Assembly (NCBI RefSeq): GCF_003385495.1
Contig: NZ_QNUH01000009.1
Coordinates: 62,001 to 126,000 of the forward strand
Direction: 5' to 3'
DNA from: Chryseobacterium elymi
Lineage (GTDB): Bacteria > Bacteroidota > Bacteroidia > Flavobacteriales > Weeksellaceae
Length of the DNA stretch: 64,000 bases
Shown here: one piece after another, positions 45,880 to 54,637 of the stretch
Layout of the letters: each line of letters begins with the position of its first letter
Position numbering within the stretch: position 1 is the stretch's first letter
Translations under genes and position numbers: made by a program
The notes under the pieces: generated by a model
Database searches by the model: none
What the model saw: the letters and a program-made list of their open reading frames with translations, nothing else
Told to the model about the DNA's origin: nothing

Positions 45880-47142
45880 ATGCATATGAGATACGTAATT
45901 ATATTCTTTTTTATTTTCTGTAAATCATTTTCGCAACTTTCATCCTGCAAGGAGTTTGAGCTTACCGAATTGAGAGTAAAAAGACCTCAGGTAGAATTTC
46001 CCGACCATCAGGTTGAATTCGGATTTCTTAAAAAACTTCCAATTAAGACAATGGAAAGAGGAAACAGTATTCAGGAATATGACAGGAATGGAAATCTCAT
46101 CAGTACCAAAAATATTGCTAAAGATTATTATCAATCAACAAATGTTTGTCAGTATAAGAATGGAATACTTACTGAAAGCCGCTCTATTTCAATAGCTGAC
46201 AAAACCCGTATTGAATCTTATAATGAAGAATCGATGCGAAGAGGAAATGAAGAGATGAAACAAAATGGCACTGGAACTGCGGCAATAATGGATCCCCAAA
46301 GTACAGAAAGTGTTTATACAGCTGTATTGAATAATAAAAATCAGGTTGTCTCTTACAAGAAAGAAAAAATTGAAATAAATGGAAGCAATAGAAAAATTAT
46401 AGGTTCTGATACGGGGGAGTTTATATATAAGGATGGTAATATTTCTGAAGCTAAATATCGAGGCATAACCGAGCAGTACTTTTATAAAAACGGACTGCTG
46501 TCGGAAGTGAAAAGAACTGAAAAAAAACAGTGGCTTTTTGAGAGACGCAATACCAACCAATATATTTATGATAGCAGAAAGAATCTGATTGCAATATCTT
46601 ATTCTACTGAAGACTACCAGGACGGGAAATATCAATCCGGCAATAAAGGACAGAAAGATTCTGCTACTTATGACAATAAAAACAGATTGATAAGAATAGG
46701 TTCTAAGAAGAATTTCATCCCTTATAAATATGATGCAGGCAATAACATTACTGAGATATCAGAATATTCAAACAACAAGCTTCAATCCCAAAAAGGATAT
46801 GTATATGATAAAAACTTGATGGTAAAATCTTCAGAAAGCAAAATTCCGATTACAGAAAATTCTGACATTTATTTTAAAGATTATATGTATAAAAACGGAT
46901 TACTGGCTGAAGTGAAAAATTATACCGTTAAATATCCTTATGGACATAAAACAGTTTATCAGTATAATGATAAAAAACAATTGGTTAATATTACGGATTA
47001 TCGTTCCAAATTTAAAGATGGAAAGCTACTGGAGAATGAATTTGAGAAAGGATCTGAGACTAATTTTATTTATGAAGGAAAATCAGTAATAATTAAGGGT
47101 AACAGGACTATTTCACAGTCAGGTAAATATGAATTGTATTAA
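45880..47142 (+). CDS. Exported YD-like repeat protein, function unknown
   Basis: 420 residues; start at ATG 45880 or, two codons later, 45886. A signal peptide of about 20 residues (FFFIFCKSFSQ) is followed by repeated units of the type EYDRNGNLIS, YIYDSRKNLIAIS, YKYDAGNNITEIS and YQYNDKKQLVNI. These resemble RHS/YD repeats but are short and irregular. No RHS core or toxin end is present. Such repeats usually build beta-shells or filaments. Its job is unknown. Confidence 0.7.
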   Translation: MHMRYVIIFFFIFCKSFSQLSSCKEFELTELRVKRPQVEFPDHQVEFGFLKKLPIKTMERGNSIQEYDRNGNLISTKNIAKDYYQSTNVCQYKNGILTESRSISIADKTRIESYNEESMRRGNEEMKQNGTGTAAIMDPQSTESVYTAVLNNKNQVVSYKKEKIEINGSNRKIIGSDTGEFIYKDGNISEAKYRGITEQYFYKNGLLSEVKRTEKKQWLFERRNTNQYIYDSRKNLIAISYSTEDYQDGKYQSGNKGQKDSATYDNKNRLIRIGSKKNFIPYKYDAGNNITEISEYSNNKLQSQKGYVYDKNLMVKSSESKIPITENSDIYFKDYMYKNGLLAEVKNYTVKYPYGHKTVYQYNDKKQLVNITDYRSKFKDGKLLENEFEKGSETNFIYEGKSVIIKGNRTISQSGKYELY

Positions 47143-47154
47143 TTGAAAATAAAT

Positions 47155-47197
47155 AATAACAGTTTCGGCGAGCCAAAGGCTCGCCGAAACTGTTATT
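47155..47197. terminator. Perfect 20-bp hairpin between convergent genes
   Basis: AATAACAGTTTCGGCGAGCC is followed by an AAA loop and its exact complement. It lies between the plus-strand 45880 gene and the minus-strand 47230 gene. T-rich sequence follows it better on the minus strand, so it likely serves mainly the NmrA-like gene but may work both ways. Confidence 0.65.
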
Positions 47198-47229
47198 AGA
47201 AAAATCTGTTTTGTTTCAGGAAAAAGAAA

Positions 47230-48114
47230 TCAGATATTAAATTTATTAGAAAACTCACGGGCAAAATCTTCTAACTTAACCTTTCCTGTAACAGGAGAGC
47301 CATGATCAGTGAAATCCTTCTGTACAACGCCGGTTCTTATACCTCTACCCATTTCTACATACAGATGGGCCATATCTTCAGGTAACCCGGCCTGAAGCAT
47401 TCCGTTTAAAGAATCTTCATCAGAAAATTCAACCCATGGAAGTTCACGTTTATTAACAGCAGTCCCAAGAACCTTAGCAAAATCAGCAGCTTTTCGTACA
47501 TCACTCACAATATATCTGATACTGTTCGCACTTCCGCTTTTTACCAGCTCTTCCGCCGCTGCCTTGGCGATATCAATGGGGTGTACCACCGGTACTTCAA
47601 CACTTGCAGGATAATTTCCTCCAATGATTCCTGCATTCTGAATCAATGGAATGTCATTGAAAAAATTATTATAAAAATATCCGGCTCTTAAAAAAGTAAA
47701 AGAGGTATTGTCTACTTCATTATATAATTTTTCAATATGATGAAGCCCTTTAATCGGACCGTTTTCAACCGGAGAATCAGCTCCCACGCTGCTTAACATG
47801 ACAACCCTTTTTATTCCTGTTTTTGTAATGGCTTCAGCATAGTTTTTTCCTGCATTCACCGTGTTTTCTACAATATTGTTCTCCCCCATGATCGGTGGAG
47901 TCATTGCAAATACTGCATCAGCACCTTCAAATGCTTTAACCAGAAAATTGACATCAGTAATAGAACCGATGGCAGCTTTCGCTCCTAAAGATTCAATTTC
48001 ACTTTTCTTCTCCTCACTGCTGCTAATTACAGTAATATCATGACCTTCTGCAATTAATTGTTGTGCTAACGGTTTTGCGGTGTTCCCTAAAGAACCTGTT
48101 ACAATAATTTTCAT
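47230..48114 (-). CDS. NmrA-like NAD(P)-binding protein
   Basis: 294 residues of the atypical short-chain dehydrogenase type. The Rossmann start MKIIVTGSLGNTAKPLAQQL has a modified glycine loop, and GFDAVFA-type GADAVFAMTPP and KRVVMLSSVGAD follow. NmrA-like proteins are redox sensors or quinone/NADPH oxidoreductases. It is divergently transcribed from an HxlR-family regulator with overlapping promoter boxes, a common pairing for genes that respond to electrophiles. Substrate unknown. Confidence 0.85.
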   Translation of the reverse strand: MKIIVTGSLGNTAKPLAQQLIAEGHDITVISSSEEKKSEIESLGAKAAIGSITDVNFLVKAFEGADAVFAMTPPIMGENNIVENTVNAGKNYAEAITKTGIKRVVMLSSVGADSPVENGPIKGLHHIEKLYNEVDNTSFTFLRAGYFYNNFFNDIPLIQNAGIIGGNYPASVEVPVVHPIDIAKAAAEELVKSGSANSIRYIVSDVRKAADFAKVLGTAVNKRELPWVEFSDEDSLNGMLQAGLPEDMAHLYVEMGRGIRTGVVQKDFTDHGSPVTGKVKLEDFAREFSNKFNI

Positions 48115-48139
48115 ATTAAATGTTGTTTATTTTCTTTTA

Positions 48140-48178
48140 CAAAGTTATATTTGTACTTACTTTTATACAAGTACTTAC
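48140..48178. promoter_or_regulatory. Divergent promoters and HxlR operator candidate
   Basis: TAACTTTG on the minus strand (48140-48147) and TATATTTG on the plus strand (48146-48153) overlap by two bases. GTACTTAC occurs twice (48153-48160 and 48171-48178), 18 bp apart, and TTGTA/TACAA forms an inverted pair between them. Binding here by the HxlR protein would affect both genes. Confidence 0.5.
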
Positions 48179-48194
48179 CCTAAAGTATGTAGAT

Positions 48195-48623
48195 ATGACG
48201 GCAATTAAAGAAAGTTCAACCATTCAGGAGAATAAAAAAACAGTACAGAATTGCCCTGTAATGTACGTCATGGAAAGAATTGGCGGATTCTGGAAACCAA
48301 TTATCCTGTTTAATCTTTCCACAGGAGAAAAAAGATACAGCGAACTGAAAAAAGCAATTCCTGCAGTAACAGAAAAAATGCTGATTCAGCATCTTAAACA
48401 GCTTGAAGCTGATGGCTTAATTATCAGAACGGCCAAACCTGTAGTACCTCCTCATGTTACCTATAAATTAAGTGAAGCTGGTAATGAGCTGGCTCCTGTT
48501 ATCGATGCGATGGCAGCATGGGCATTTCAGGATATGGAAAGGAATGATAACAAATGTACTGAAGGAAACAAATATATCTTGAATCAGGATCAGAATGCTT
48601 TTAGCCAAAACCTTGAAAAATAA
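48195..48623 (+). CDS. HxlR-family transcriptional regulator
   Basis: 142 residues from ATG 48195; the longer frame from 48120 runs through the promoter and is rejected. The winged-helix pattern NCPVMYVMERIGGFWKPIIL, RYSELKKAIPAVTEKMLIQH and LSEAGNELAPVIDAMAAW is typical HxlR. Cys near residue 21 sits at the family's redox-sensing position. It is divergent from the NmrA-like gene, which it probably controls, and convergent with the alcohol dehydrogenase gene through a shared hairpin. Confidence 0.88.
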   Translation: MTAIKESSTIQENKKTVQNCPVMYVMERIGGFWKPIILFNLSTGEKRYSELKKAIPAVTEKMLIQHLKQLEADGLIIRTAKPVVPPHVTYKLSEAGNELAPVIDAMAAWAFQDMERNDNKCTEGNKYILNQDQNAFSQNLEK

Positions 48624-48624
48624 A

Positions 48625-48655
48625 AAACAGGCGTTTCAATCCGAAGCGCCTGTTT
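48625..48655. terminator. Bidirectional terminator between hxlR and adh
   Basis: AAACAGGCGTTTC (48625-48637) pairs with GAAGCGCCTGTTT (48643-48655), 13 bp with one T-G pair. A/T runs on both sides suit both strands. Confidence 0.7.
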
Positions 48656-48683
48656 CTGTTAATATTCATTCTATACCAAGAAA

Positions 48684-49739
48684 TTACAAAGACTGCATAT
48701 CAATTACGAAACGGTATTTCACATCACTTTTGATCATTCTTTCATACGCATGGTTGATATCCTGCATTTTGATCAGCTCAATGTCCGACACAATATTATG
48801 TTTTCCGCAGAAATCCAGTAATTCCTGGGTTTCAGCAATTCCACCGATTAGTGAACCTGCAACAGAACGGCGTTGGAAGATCATCGGTCTTGTACTTACT
48901 TCAGTATTCTGGAATTCACCTACAAATCCTACAAGGACCAAAGTTCCGTTCAGGGTAAGCGTCTGCATATAAGGATTGATATCGTGTTCATAAGGAACCG
49001 TATCAATGATCAGGTCGAATTTTCCTTTTACCGTATCCATCTGTGAATTATCGGTGGAAATTACAACGTGATCAGCTCCCAGCTGTTTTGCATCATCAGT
49101 CTTTCCTGGGGTTCTTGAGAATAAAGTAACTTCAGCTCCAAGTCCTTTTGCCAGTTTGATAGCCATATGTCCCAGCCCGCCTAATCCAACAACTGCTACT
49201 TTAGAGCCAGGTCCGGCATTCCAATGTCTCAATGGAGACCAGGTTGTAATACCTGCGCATAGAAGAGGTGCTACTGCAGCCAGGTCCAGGTTTTCTGGTA
49301 CACTTAAAACAAAATGTTCGTCCACTACTACTTTCTGAGAATATCCGCCAAAAGTATGGCCTCCCAAATGCTTGTCTTTTCCGTTATAGGTTCCTGTAAA
49401 TCCATTTAAGCAGTATTGTTCGAGATCTTCTTTACAGCTGTCGCAGTGTCCACATGAATCTACCATACATCCCACAGCAGCAAGGTCACCTACTTTAAAT
49501 TTAGAAACCTCACTTCCCACATTGGTTATCCTTCCTACAATTTCATGTCCGGGAACTACAGGGTACAAAGATCCGCCCCAGTCGTTTCTTGCCGTGTGGA
49601 GATCAGAGTGGCAGACTCCGCAGTATAAAATTTCAATTTCCACATCTTTAGATGTCGTTTCTCTTCTTTCAATAGTCATTTCTTTCAGGTCTGCCGTAGT
49701 AGACTCAGCCCCGTAGGCTTTTACTGTGATTGTGCTCAT
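48684..49739 (-). CDS. Zinc-dependent NAD(P) alcohol dehydrogenase
   Basis: Medium-chain dehydrogenase of the YahK/cinnamyl-alcohol type, 351 residues, reducing aldehydes or oxidising alcohols in the cytoplasm. Catalytic zinc side: Cys40 (YCGVCHSD), His65 and Glu66 (GHEIVG). Structural zinc: Cys96, Cys99, Cys102 and Cys110 (CGHCDSCKEDLEQYC). The cofactor loop is GLGGLGHMAIKLAKGLG. The pattern DSCGHCxxC and WSPLRHW-type residues match aldehyde reductases. Neighbours are a ruined cupin gene and an AraC regulator, which may control it. Confidence 0.9.
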   Translation of the reverse strand: MSTITVKAYGAESTTADLKEMTIERRETTSKDVEIEILYCGVCHSDLHTARNDWGGSLYPVVPGHEIVGRITNVGSEVSKFKVGDLAAVGCMVDSCGHCDSCKEDLEQYCLNGFTGTYNGKDKHLGGHTFGGYSQKVVVDEHFVLSVPENLDLAAVAPLLCAGITTWSPLRHWNAGPGSKVAVVGLGGLGHMAIKLAKGLGAEVTLFSRTPGKTDDAKQLGADHVVISTDNSQMDTVKGKFDLIIDTVPYEHDINPYMQTLTLNGTLVLVGFVGEFQNTEVSTRPMIFQRRSVAGSLIGGIAETQELLDFCGKHNIVSDIELIKMQDINHAYERMIKSDVKYRFVIDMQSL

Positions 49740-49793
49740 TGGTTTATTTAAATTTAAGTTAATTAAGTTCGTTATAAATTGTTGTATTCCTCA

Positions 49794-50167
49794 TTACTTA
49801 CAGGTTCCCAGCCATTCCATGATGCCGTTTTGAGTATTGGAGTTAATGGCAATAGGGGTAAATTCCCTGTCCGCACTTGCAACATGCCAGTGAATGACAC
49901 CGGAAAGAATATTGACCATATCTCCCGGATGTAGAACCTGTGCTGCTCTTCTTATTTCCTGATAAATCCTGTTCCTGAAGTTACAATTAAAATCTGGCCT
50001 CCACGTGAGAATGCCGGTTATTTCTGCATCCGGGTTCAGAATAACATTTCCAGTCTGGCAATTTCAGATCATCTTCGTTCAGTTTTAAAAGCTGGGCCCA
50101 GGCGGTTATTCCTGAAAAAAGCTTTAGGATCTCCTGTGGGAAATATATTTGTATTGAATGTTTCCAT
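49794..50167 (-). pseudogene. Multiply frameshifted cupin gene
   Basis: From ATG 50165-50167 (METFNTNIFPTGDPKAFF) cupin-like pieces occur in three minus-strand frames in order. The first frame gives TAWAQLLKLNEDD and EPGCRNNRHSH (metal-binding histidines). A second gives GQILIVTSGTGF. The third gives VLHPGDMVNILSGVIHWHVA and runs to TAA at 49794-49796. Together they make a small cupin of the type found next to carboxymuconolactone decarboxylases and aldehyde enzymes. At least three indels are needed to mend it, so sequencing error is unlikely. It lies directly before adh. Confidence 0.75.
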
Positions 50168-50299
50168 AATGGTACAAAAGTCGATACTTTTAAGTAAACA
50201 CAACTTATACGGATTACCGGAATACCTACCAATTTTACAGACACCTTAAAAAGGTCCGCAGGAAAGTGGTAATTTTGAATAAGCTTAAAAAGATAGTAA

Positions 50300-51202
50300 A
50301 TGGAATATCAGGAAGTTGAAAAAGTAAACAGTATTTCAGATTACAATAAAATGGTGAACCATGAAACGCTGCATCCGTTGGTAAGTGTGGTAGATTTTGC
50401 AAAATCAGATCCTATATGCCAGTATAAAAGAACCTATACTTTTTACACCGTTTTTCTGAAAGATGTGATCTGTGGCGATATGCATTACGGGAAGCACAGC
50501 TATGATTATCAGGAAGGCACACTGGTTTTTATTGCTCCGGGGCAGGTAAGCGGAGTTACGAACGACGGAAAACCCATACAGCCGGGCGGATATGCATTGC
50601 TATTTCATCCGGATCTCATTAAAGGAACTAATCTTGGCAAAAATATCAAAGATTATAGCTTCTTTTCCTATGACGTACATGAGGCATTACATCTTTCAGA
50701 AAAAGAAAGGGAAATTGTTCTCGAATGTTTTAAAAATATAAAACTTGAGCTCGAACAGTCTATCGACAAGCACAGTAAATCGTTAATTGTCAACAATATT
50801 GAACTGTTTTTAAATTACTGCATGCGGTTTTACGACCGTCAGTTTATTACAAGAGATCATATTAACCAGGGTGTCATCGGTAAATTTGAAAATCTGGTGG
50901 ATGATTATTTTAAATCTGATAATCCAAAAAATATAGGTTTCCCGATGGTCAATTACTTTGCAGAAAAACTGAATCTGTCTGCCAATTATTTCGGTGATCT
51001 GATCAAAAAAGAATTGGGAGTTTCCGCTCAGGAATTTATTCATAATAAGCTGATTGATGTTGCCAAAGAACAGATCCTGAATCCGTCAAAATCAATCAGT
51101 GAGATTTCTTATGATCTCGGATTTAAATATCCGCAGCATTTTACAAGATTATTCAAAGCTAAAGTCGGTGTTTCTCCAAGCGAATATAAAATGCTAAACT
51201 GA
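50300..51202 (+). CDS. AraC-family transcriptional regulator
   Basis: 300 residues: an N-terminal cupin-like sensing half (about 30-130, with SYDYQEGTLVFIAPGQVSGV) and a C-terminal double helix-turn-helix (about 195-300) ending ISEISYDLGFKYPQHFTRLF and VGVSPSEYKML. It is divergent from the cupin pseudogene and adh, so it probably controlled that aldehyde-related group. Inducer unknown. The start ATG at 50300 gives an ordinary length. Confidence 0.9.
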   Translation: MEYQEVEKVNSISDYNKMVNHETLHPLVSVVDFAKSDPICQYKRTYTFYTVFLKDVICGDMHYGKHSYDYQEGTLVFIAPGQVSGVTNDGKPIQPGGYALLFHPDLIKGTNLGKNIKDYSFFSYDVHEALHLSEKEREIVLECFKNIKLELEQSIDKHSKSLIVNNIELFLNYCMRFYDRQFITRDHINQGVIGKFENLVDDYFKSDNPKNIGFPMVNYFAEKLNLSANYFGDLIKKELGVSAQEFIHNKLIDVAKEQILNPSKSISEISYDLGFKYPQHFTRLFKAKVGVSPSEYKMLN

Positions 51203-51222
51203 TTATTTTAAACCACAAATGC

Positions 51223-51303
51223 CACGAATATTATCACAAATAACATAATTTTTATCCATAATCATTTGTGAAATTCGTGTAAAAAATTCGTGTCATTCGT
51301 GTT
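51223..51303. repeat. CACGAAT/ATTCGTG intergenic repeat
   Basis: CACGAAT (51223-51229) and TCACAAAT (51234-51241) pair with ATTTGTGA (51264-51271) and ATTCGTG (51273-51279), and further ATTCGTG copies follow to about 51303. The unit looks like the dispersed repeat common in flavobacterial intergenic DNA, but only one location is present in this window. Confidence 0.55.
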
Positions 51304-51379
51304 TAAATTCCAAAAAATATTTTCTCATTTCAAAAAACTAAATTAATTTTAATAAATAAAATTTTTCAAAGTTTTTAAA

Positions 51380-52723
51380 ATGACCGTTGAGCGGACCACA
51401 ACCCACATTTTTCAGACTTCTTTCGGGAAAGTTATTGCATTAAAAAACAAAGGAGTCATCAGGGCCAAAAGCATCCGGTATGCCCACTCTGAGAGATTTC
51501 AAAAACCTGTTGCAGAACAGCCTTCACCTTCAGAAATTATTTTCCCGGATAAGACTCCCGTTTGTCCGCAGGCCATTAGTCCGCTGGTAGAAAAAATGAT
51601 TGGGCCTACCCATCTTGAGAGCTTTGATCCTGATGAATCTACACAGTATCTTTCAGTCTTCCGTCCTGGCAGCTTTACAGAGCATGAAAAGCTGCCTGTA
51701 ATAGTATGGATCCATGGTGGTTCTCATGAAATAGGATGTGGCGATCTTCCTACTTCTGATCCCAGTGACTGGGTGCGGGAACAGCAGATTATTGTTGTTA
51801 CCGTTTCCTACAGGCTCGGGCTTTTCGGATTTTTGGGCGGTGATGAAAGGCCGCCTAATTTGGGGCTGCTCGATATCATAGAAGCATTAAAATGGATCAA
51901 AGCCTATACTGTAGAGTTTGGAGGTGATCCTGAAAATATTACTCTTTTAGGGCAGTCTTCAGGCGGTGATGCTATTGCCCATCTTATGATTTCCGAAGGT
52001 GTTGAGGGGCTGTTTCAAAGAGTGATTATCCAGAGTGCACCGTTGGGATTACGCCATAAAAGACAGAAAATGTCCGCCGAATTTCTCAAAAAAACTGAAA
52101 GTCTGAAAGACGAAGCGGATGTTTTCAAAATGATGGATGAATACAGAAAATATGTGCCTTCTGTCATTAAATATGGCTTGAAGGCCGCTATGCCTTTCGG
52201 TATTCAGTACGGATTTCCACCCTTATGCAAAGAAGAGGAGTCTATAGAGAAATGGAAAACAAATGCAAAAAAATATGATGTACTCATTGGTCTGAATAAT
52301 GATGAAACAGCATTTTATCTTAAAACATCTGATGCTTTGAATAAATATTTCGGGAAAGGATTAGGACTGAAGATTATGGATAAAACGGTTCAAAAAACCA
52401 CTGAACTTATTTATGGAACTCCGGCAAAAATATTTGCTGAAAATTATGCAAAGGCAGGAGGGAACGTTTATTTATTTAGAATTCATTCCAGATCAGAAGA
52501 CAATCCTATCTGGGCTCCACACTGTATTGATCTTCCGTTGATTTTCGGAAATGAATCGGCCTGGAAATCCTCTGAAATGTTAAAAAATATTCCGTGGAAA
52601 TACATTGATGAGAATGGTAAAAAACTCCGAACGCTTTGGGCAGAATTTGCAAGAAACGGGAGTATTTCTGATGATTCAGAAAGACCTGAAATTCTGAAAA
52701 TCCAAAAATTAAGTTTTAAGTAA
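51380..52723 (+). CDS. Type B carboxylesterase
   Basis: Alpha/beta hydrolase, 447 residues, with no signal peptide, so probably cytoplasmic. Oxyanion segment WIHGGSH (His112-Gly114), nucleophile Ser193 in LLGQSSGGDAI, and probable catalytic His381 (APHCIDLPLIFG). The carboxylesterase signature YRLGLFGFL is present. Somewhat shorter than usual (about 500), lacking much of the N-terminal region with its disulfide. It is alone between the AraC gene and the small peptide gene. Natural substrate unknown. Confidence 0.88.
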   Translation: MTVERTTTHIFQTSFGKVIALKNKGVIRAKSIRYAHSERFQKPVAEQPSPSEIIFPDKTPVCPQAISPLVEKMIGPTHLESFDPDESTQYLSVFRPGSFTEHEKLPVIVWIHGGSHEIGCGDLPTSDPSDWVREQQIIVVTVSYRLGLFGFLGGDERPPNLGLLDIIEALKWIKAYTVEFGGDPENITLLGQSSGGDAIAHLMISEGVEGLFQRVIIQSAPLGLRHKRQKMSAEFLKKTESLKDEADVFKMMDEYRKYVPSVIKYGLKAAMPFGIQYGFPPLCKEEESIEKWKTNAKKYDVLIGLNNDETAFYLKTSDALNKYFGKGLGLKIMDKTVQKTTELIYGTPAKIFAENYAKAGGNVYLFRIHSRSEDNPIWAPHCIDLPLIFGNESAWKSSEMLKNIPWKYIDENGKKLRTLWAEFARNGSISDDSERPEILKIQKLSFK

Positions 52724-52870
52724 ACGTACATAAAATTTTGTAAGAAAGCACAATGTAAGTGTTTGACCTGCGGAATAGACAGCTTTAAGTATCTATTTAG
52801 TGATATATTGGGATGGTAATTATGATATTTTACGTATATTAGGCTAACTAAACCAAAAAAACTATTAATT

Positions 52871-53038
52871 ATGAAGCCAAAACTTTTTACCAACGTACGA
52901 AAACTTGACAGAAAAGAACTTAAGAATCTAAAAGGAGAGGGTATTGTCCGGGACAGGGTATGCTGTACGTCCAACGAGGACGGCTATTGCTGCGAATGGG
53001 CCATTAATATACAGAATTGCAGGTACATCCACTGCTAA
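52871..53038 (+). CDS. Small cysteine-rich peptide with bacteriocin-like leader
   Basis: 55 residues from ATG 52871. The first half, MKPKLFTNVRKLDRKELKNL then KGEG, has the form of leaders on flavobacterial bacteriocin-like and RiPP precursors (Lys-rich, L-x-R-x-E-L-K-x-x, ending in a Gly-x-Gly pair). The second half holds six cysteines (31, 32, 40, 41, 50, 55) in the pattern CC-x7-CC-x8-C-x4-C, ending at the last residue. A dedicated terminator follows. No maturation enzyme or peptidase-type ABC exporter is adjacent, so it may be an orphan precursor processed by enzymes elsewhere or a disulfide-rich secreted peptide. Confidence 0.6.
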   Translation: MKPKLFTNVRKLDRKELKNLKGEGIVRDRVCCTSNEDGYCCEWAINIQNCRYIHC

Positions 53039-53062
53039 TTATTCTGTCAGTAAAACTAATTT

Positions 53063-53100
53063 AAGGCATCCATAAGCAAAGAGCTATGGATGCTTTTTTA
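53063..53100 (+). terminator. Terminator after the cysteine-rich peptide gene
   Basis: GCATCCATA (53066-53074) pairs with TATGGATGC (53085-53093), then T7. Confidence 0.75.
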
Positions 53101-53115
53101 TATGTATTACAAGGA

Positions 53116-54588
53116 TTACTCGGAAACCCATACGCTTACATTACCTGCAGGGACCGGGAAATCTCCCCATCCATTTTCATCAATGATTACTTTTTCCTTA
53201 AACCGTTTAAGCAAGTCATGAAACTTTTTGCCTGCATACTGTTTTCCCATTTCCATAGGTTTGCTGTAGGCATCTTTATTGCTTAGAACCACAGCACACC
53301 CCGAATGCTCATCGTCACCTTCACGCGTCCAGCCCAGACAATTGGTATCTTCAAAATAATCCCTCTGTGTTCCATACGCATGTTCCTTTCTTGCCTTCAG
53401 AAGTTCTTCTATACCATCCACTTTGGGCAGGAAAATCTCATGGGAATTACCGTCTCTACCTTTATCAACATACTGGGCTCCATAGAGATCAGGATAAAAA
53501 ACACATGGATATCCATTCTCACGAAGCAGAATTAACGCATAAGCTATCGGCTTGAACCATGATTGTACCGGAGCTTCAAGATCCTGAAGGGGCTGCGTGT
53601 CATGATTATCCACAAGACTTACAGAGTGCATAGGATCTGCCTGGGTGAGGGTTTGGTCAAAAATCCTGCGGAGATCATAAGAGCTGCCTTCATTAGATGC
53701 AGTATGGAAATTGTTCTGTAGTGAGCTGTCAAAAAGGCTCATGCATCCTTCCGTTACCTCAATATATTTCTGCAGAAGATTGAGCTGCCCCGGGGCCCAG
53801 TATTCCCCGACCGCAAAAATATTTTTTCCGGAATTGGAGCGGAGCATCGTCAGCCATTCCTTATAAAAATCAAATGAAATATGTTTTAAGGCATCCAGTC
53901 TTACCCCATCAAAACCGGTCACATTGAAATACCATTTGGCCCAGCTATTGAGCTCTTCGCGTACAAAAGGATTCCGGTGTTCGATGTCGTTGTACATCAG
54001 GTAGTCGTAATTCCCTTTTTCATCGTCAATCATCTCTTCCCAGTCGTTTCCGTACTCAGACTGTATTTTAAAGATGTGTGAATCCATACCTTCGGCATAA
54101 TCTACACCGCTGAAGCAGGTAAAGTTCCATTCAAAATCCGAATACTTTTTTTTTCTTCCGGGAAACGTGAATTTAGTATAAGATTCTATCTCAATGACCT
54201 CGGAAATAATCTTTTCTCTGTTGTTTTCGTCTACCTTTACGGCTTTAAACTTTTCCAGTTCATCCCCGCCGGCTTTATGCCCCAGAACAATATCTACAAT
54301 TACCTCTATATTTTGCCTTTTTAAAGCTTTAATAGCTTTGATATAATCATACCTGGTACCATATTTGGTGGGTATGCTGCCTTTCTGGTCAAATTCTCCG
54401 AGGTCATACAGGTCATAAGCATCGTAACCTACCGAGTAGCCTCCATTGGTTCCTTTATAGGCAGGGGGAAACCATACTGAAGTGATTCCTAATTTTGCCA
54501 GATAGGCGGCCTCCTTTTCTGCTTCTTTCCATAACTTTCCATCTCCTTCGGAATACCAGTGGAAAAACTGAATCATCGTTGCATTCAT
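53116..54588 (-). CDS. Alpha-amylase, GH13 (cytoplasmic type)
   Basis: 490 residues with no signal peptide, so intracellular breakdown of glycogen or maltodextrin is likely. The GH13 catalytic set is complete: nucleophile Asp232 (GVRLDALKHI), acid/base Glu262 (VGEYW) and Asp330 (LVDNHDTQP). The start MIQFFHWY with LWKEAEKEAAYLAKLGIT and the GTNGGYSVGYDAYDLYDLGE region match the GH13_5 liquefying-amylase group. It stands alone on the minus strand between the peptide gene and dinB. Confidence 0.92.
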   Translation of the reverse strand: MNATMIQFFHWYSEGDGKLWKEAEKEAAYLAKLGITSVWFPPAYKGTNGGYSVGYDAYDLYDLGEFDQKGSIPTKYGTRYDYIKAIKALKRQNIEVIVDIVLGHKAGGDELEKFKAVKVDENNREKIISEVIEIESYTKFTFPGRKKKYSDFEWNFTCFSGVDYAEGMDSHIFKIQSEYGNDWEEMIDDEKGNYDYLMYNDIEHRNPFVREELNSWAKWYFNVTGFDGVRLDALKHISFDFYKEWLTMLRSNSGKNIFAVGEYWAPGQLNLLQKYIEVTEGCMSLFDSSLQNNFHTASNEGSSYDLRRIFDQTLTQADPMHSVSLVDNHDTQPLQDLEAPVQSWFKPIAYALILLRENGYPCVFYPDLYGAQYVDKGRDGNSHEIFLPKVDGIEELLKARKEHAYGTQRDYFEDTNCLGWTREGDDEHSGCAVVLSNKDAYSKPMEMGKQYAGKKFHDLLKRFKEKVIIDENGWGDFPVPAGNVSVWVSE

Positions 54589-54637
54589 AGGCTGTAATTT
54601 GGTTGGTCCCTACAAGATAGTGAATTTTTTCCACCTG

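Noticed and set aside
45880..47142. RHS-type toxin
   Set aside because: The YD-like repeats are short and irregular, with no RHS core motif and no C-terminal toxin or immunity gene.
48595..48972. Plus-strand 125-codon ORF across the end of adh
   Set aside because: It is antisense to the intact dehydrogenase and runs through the shared terminator.
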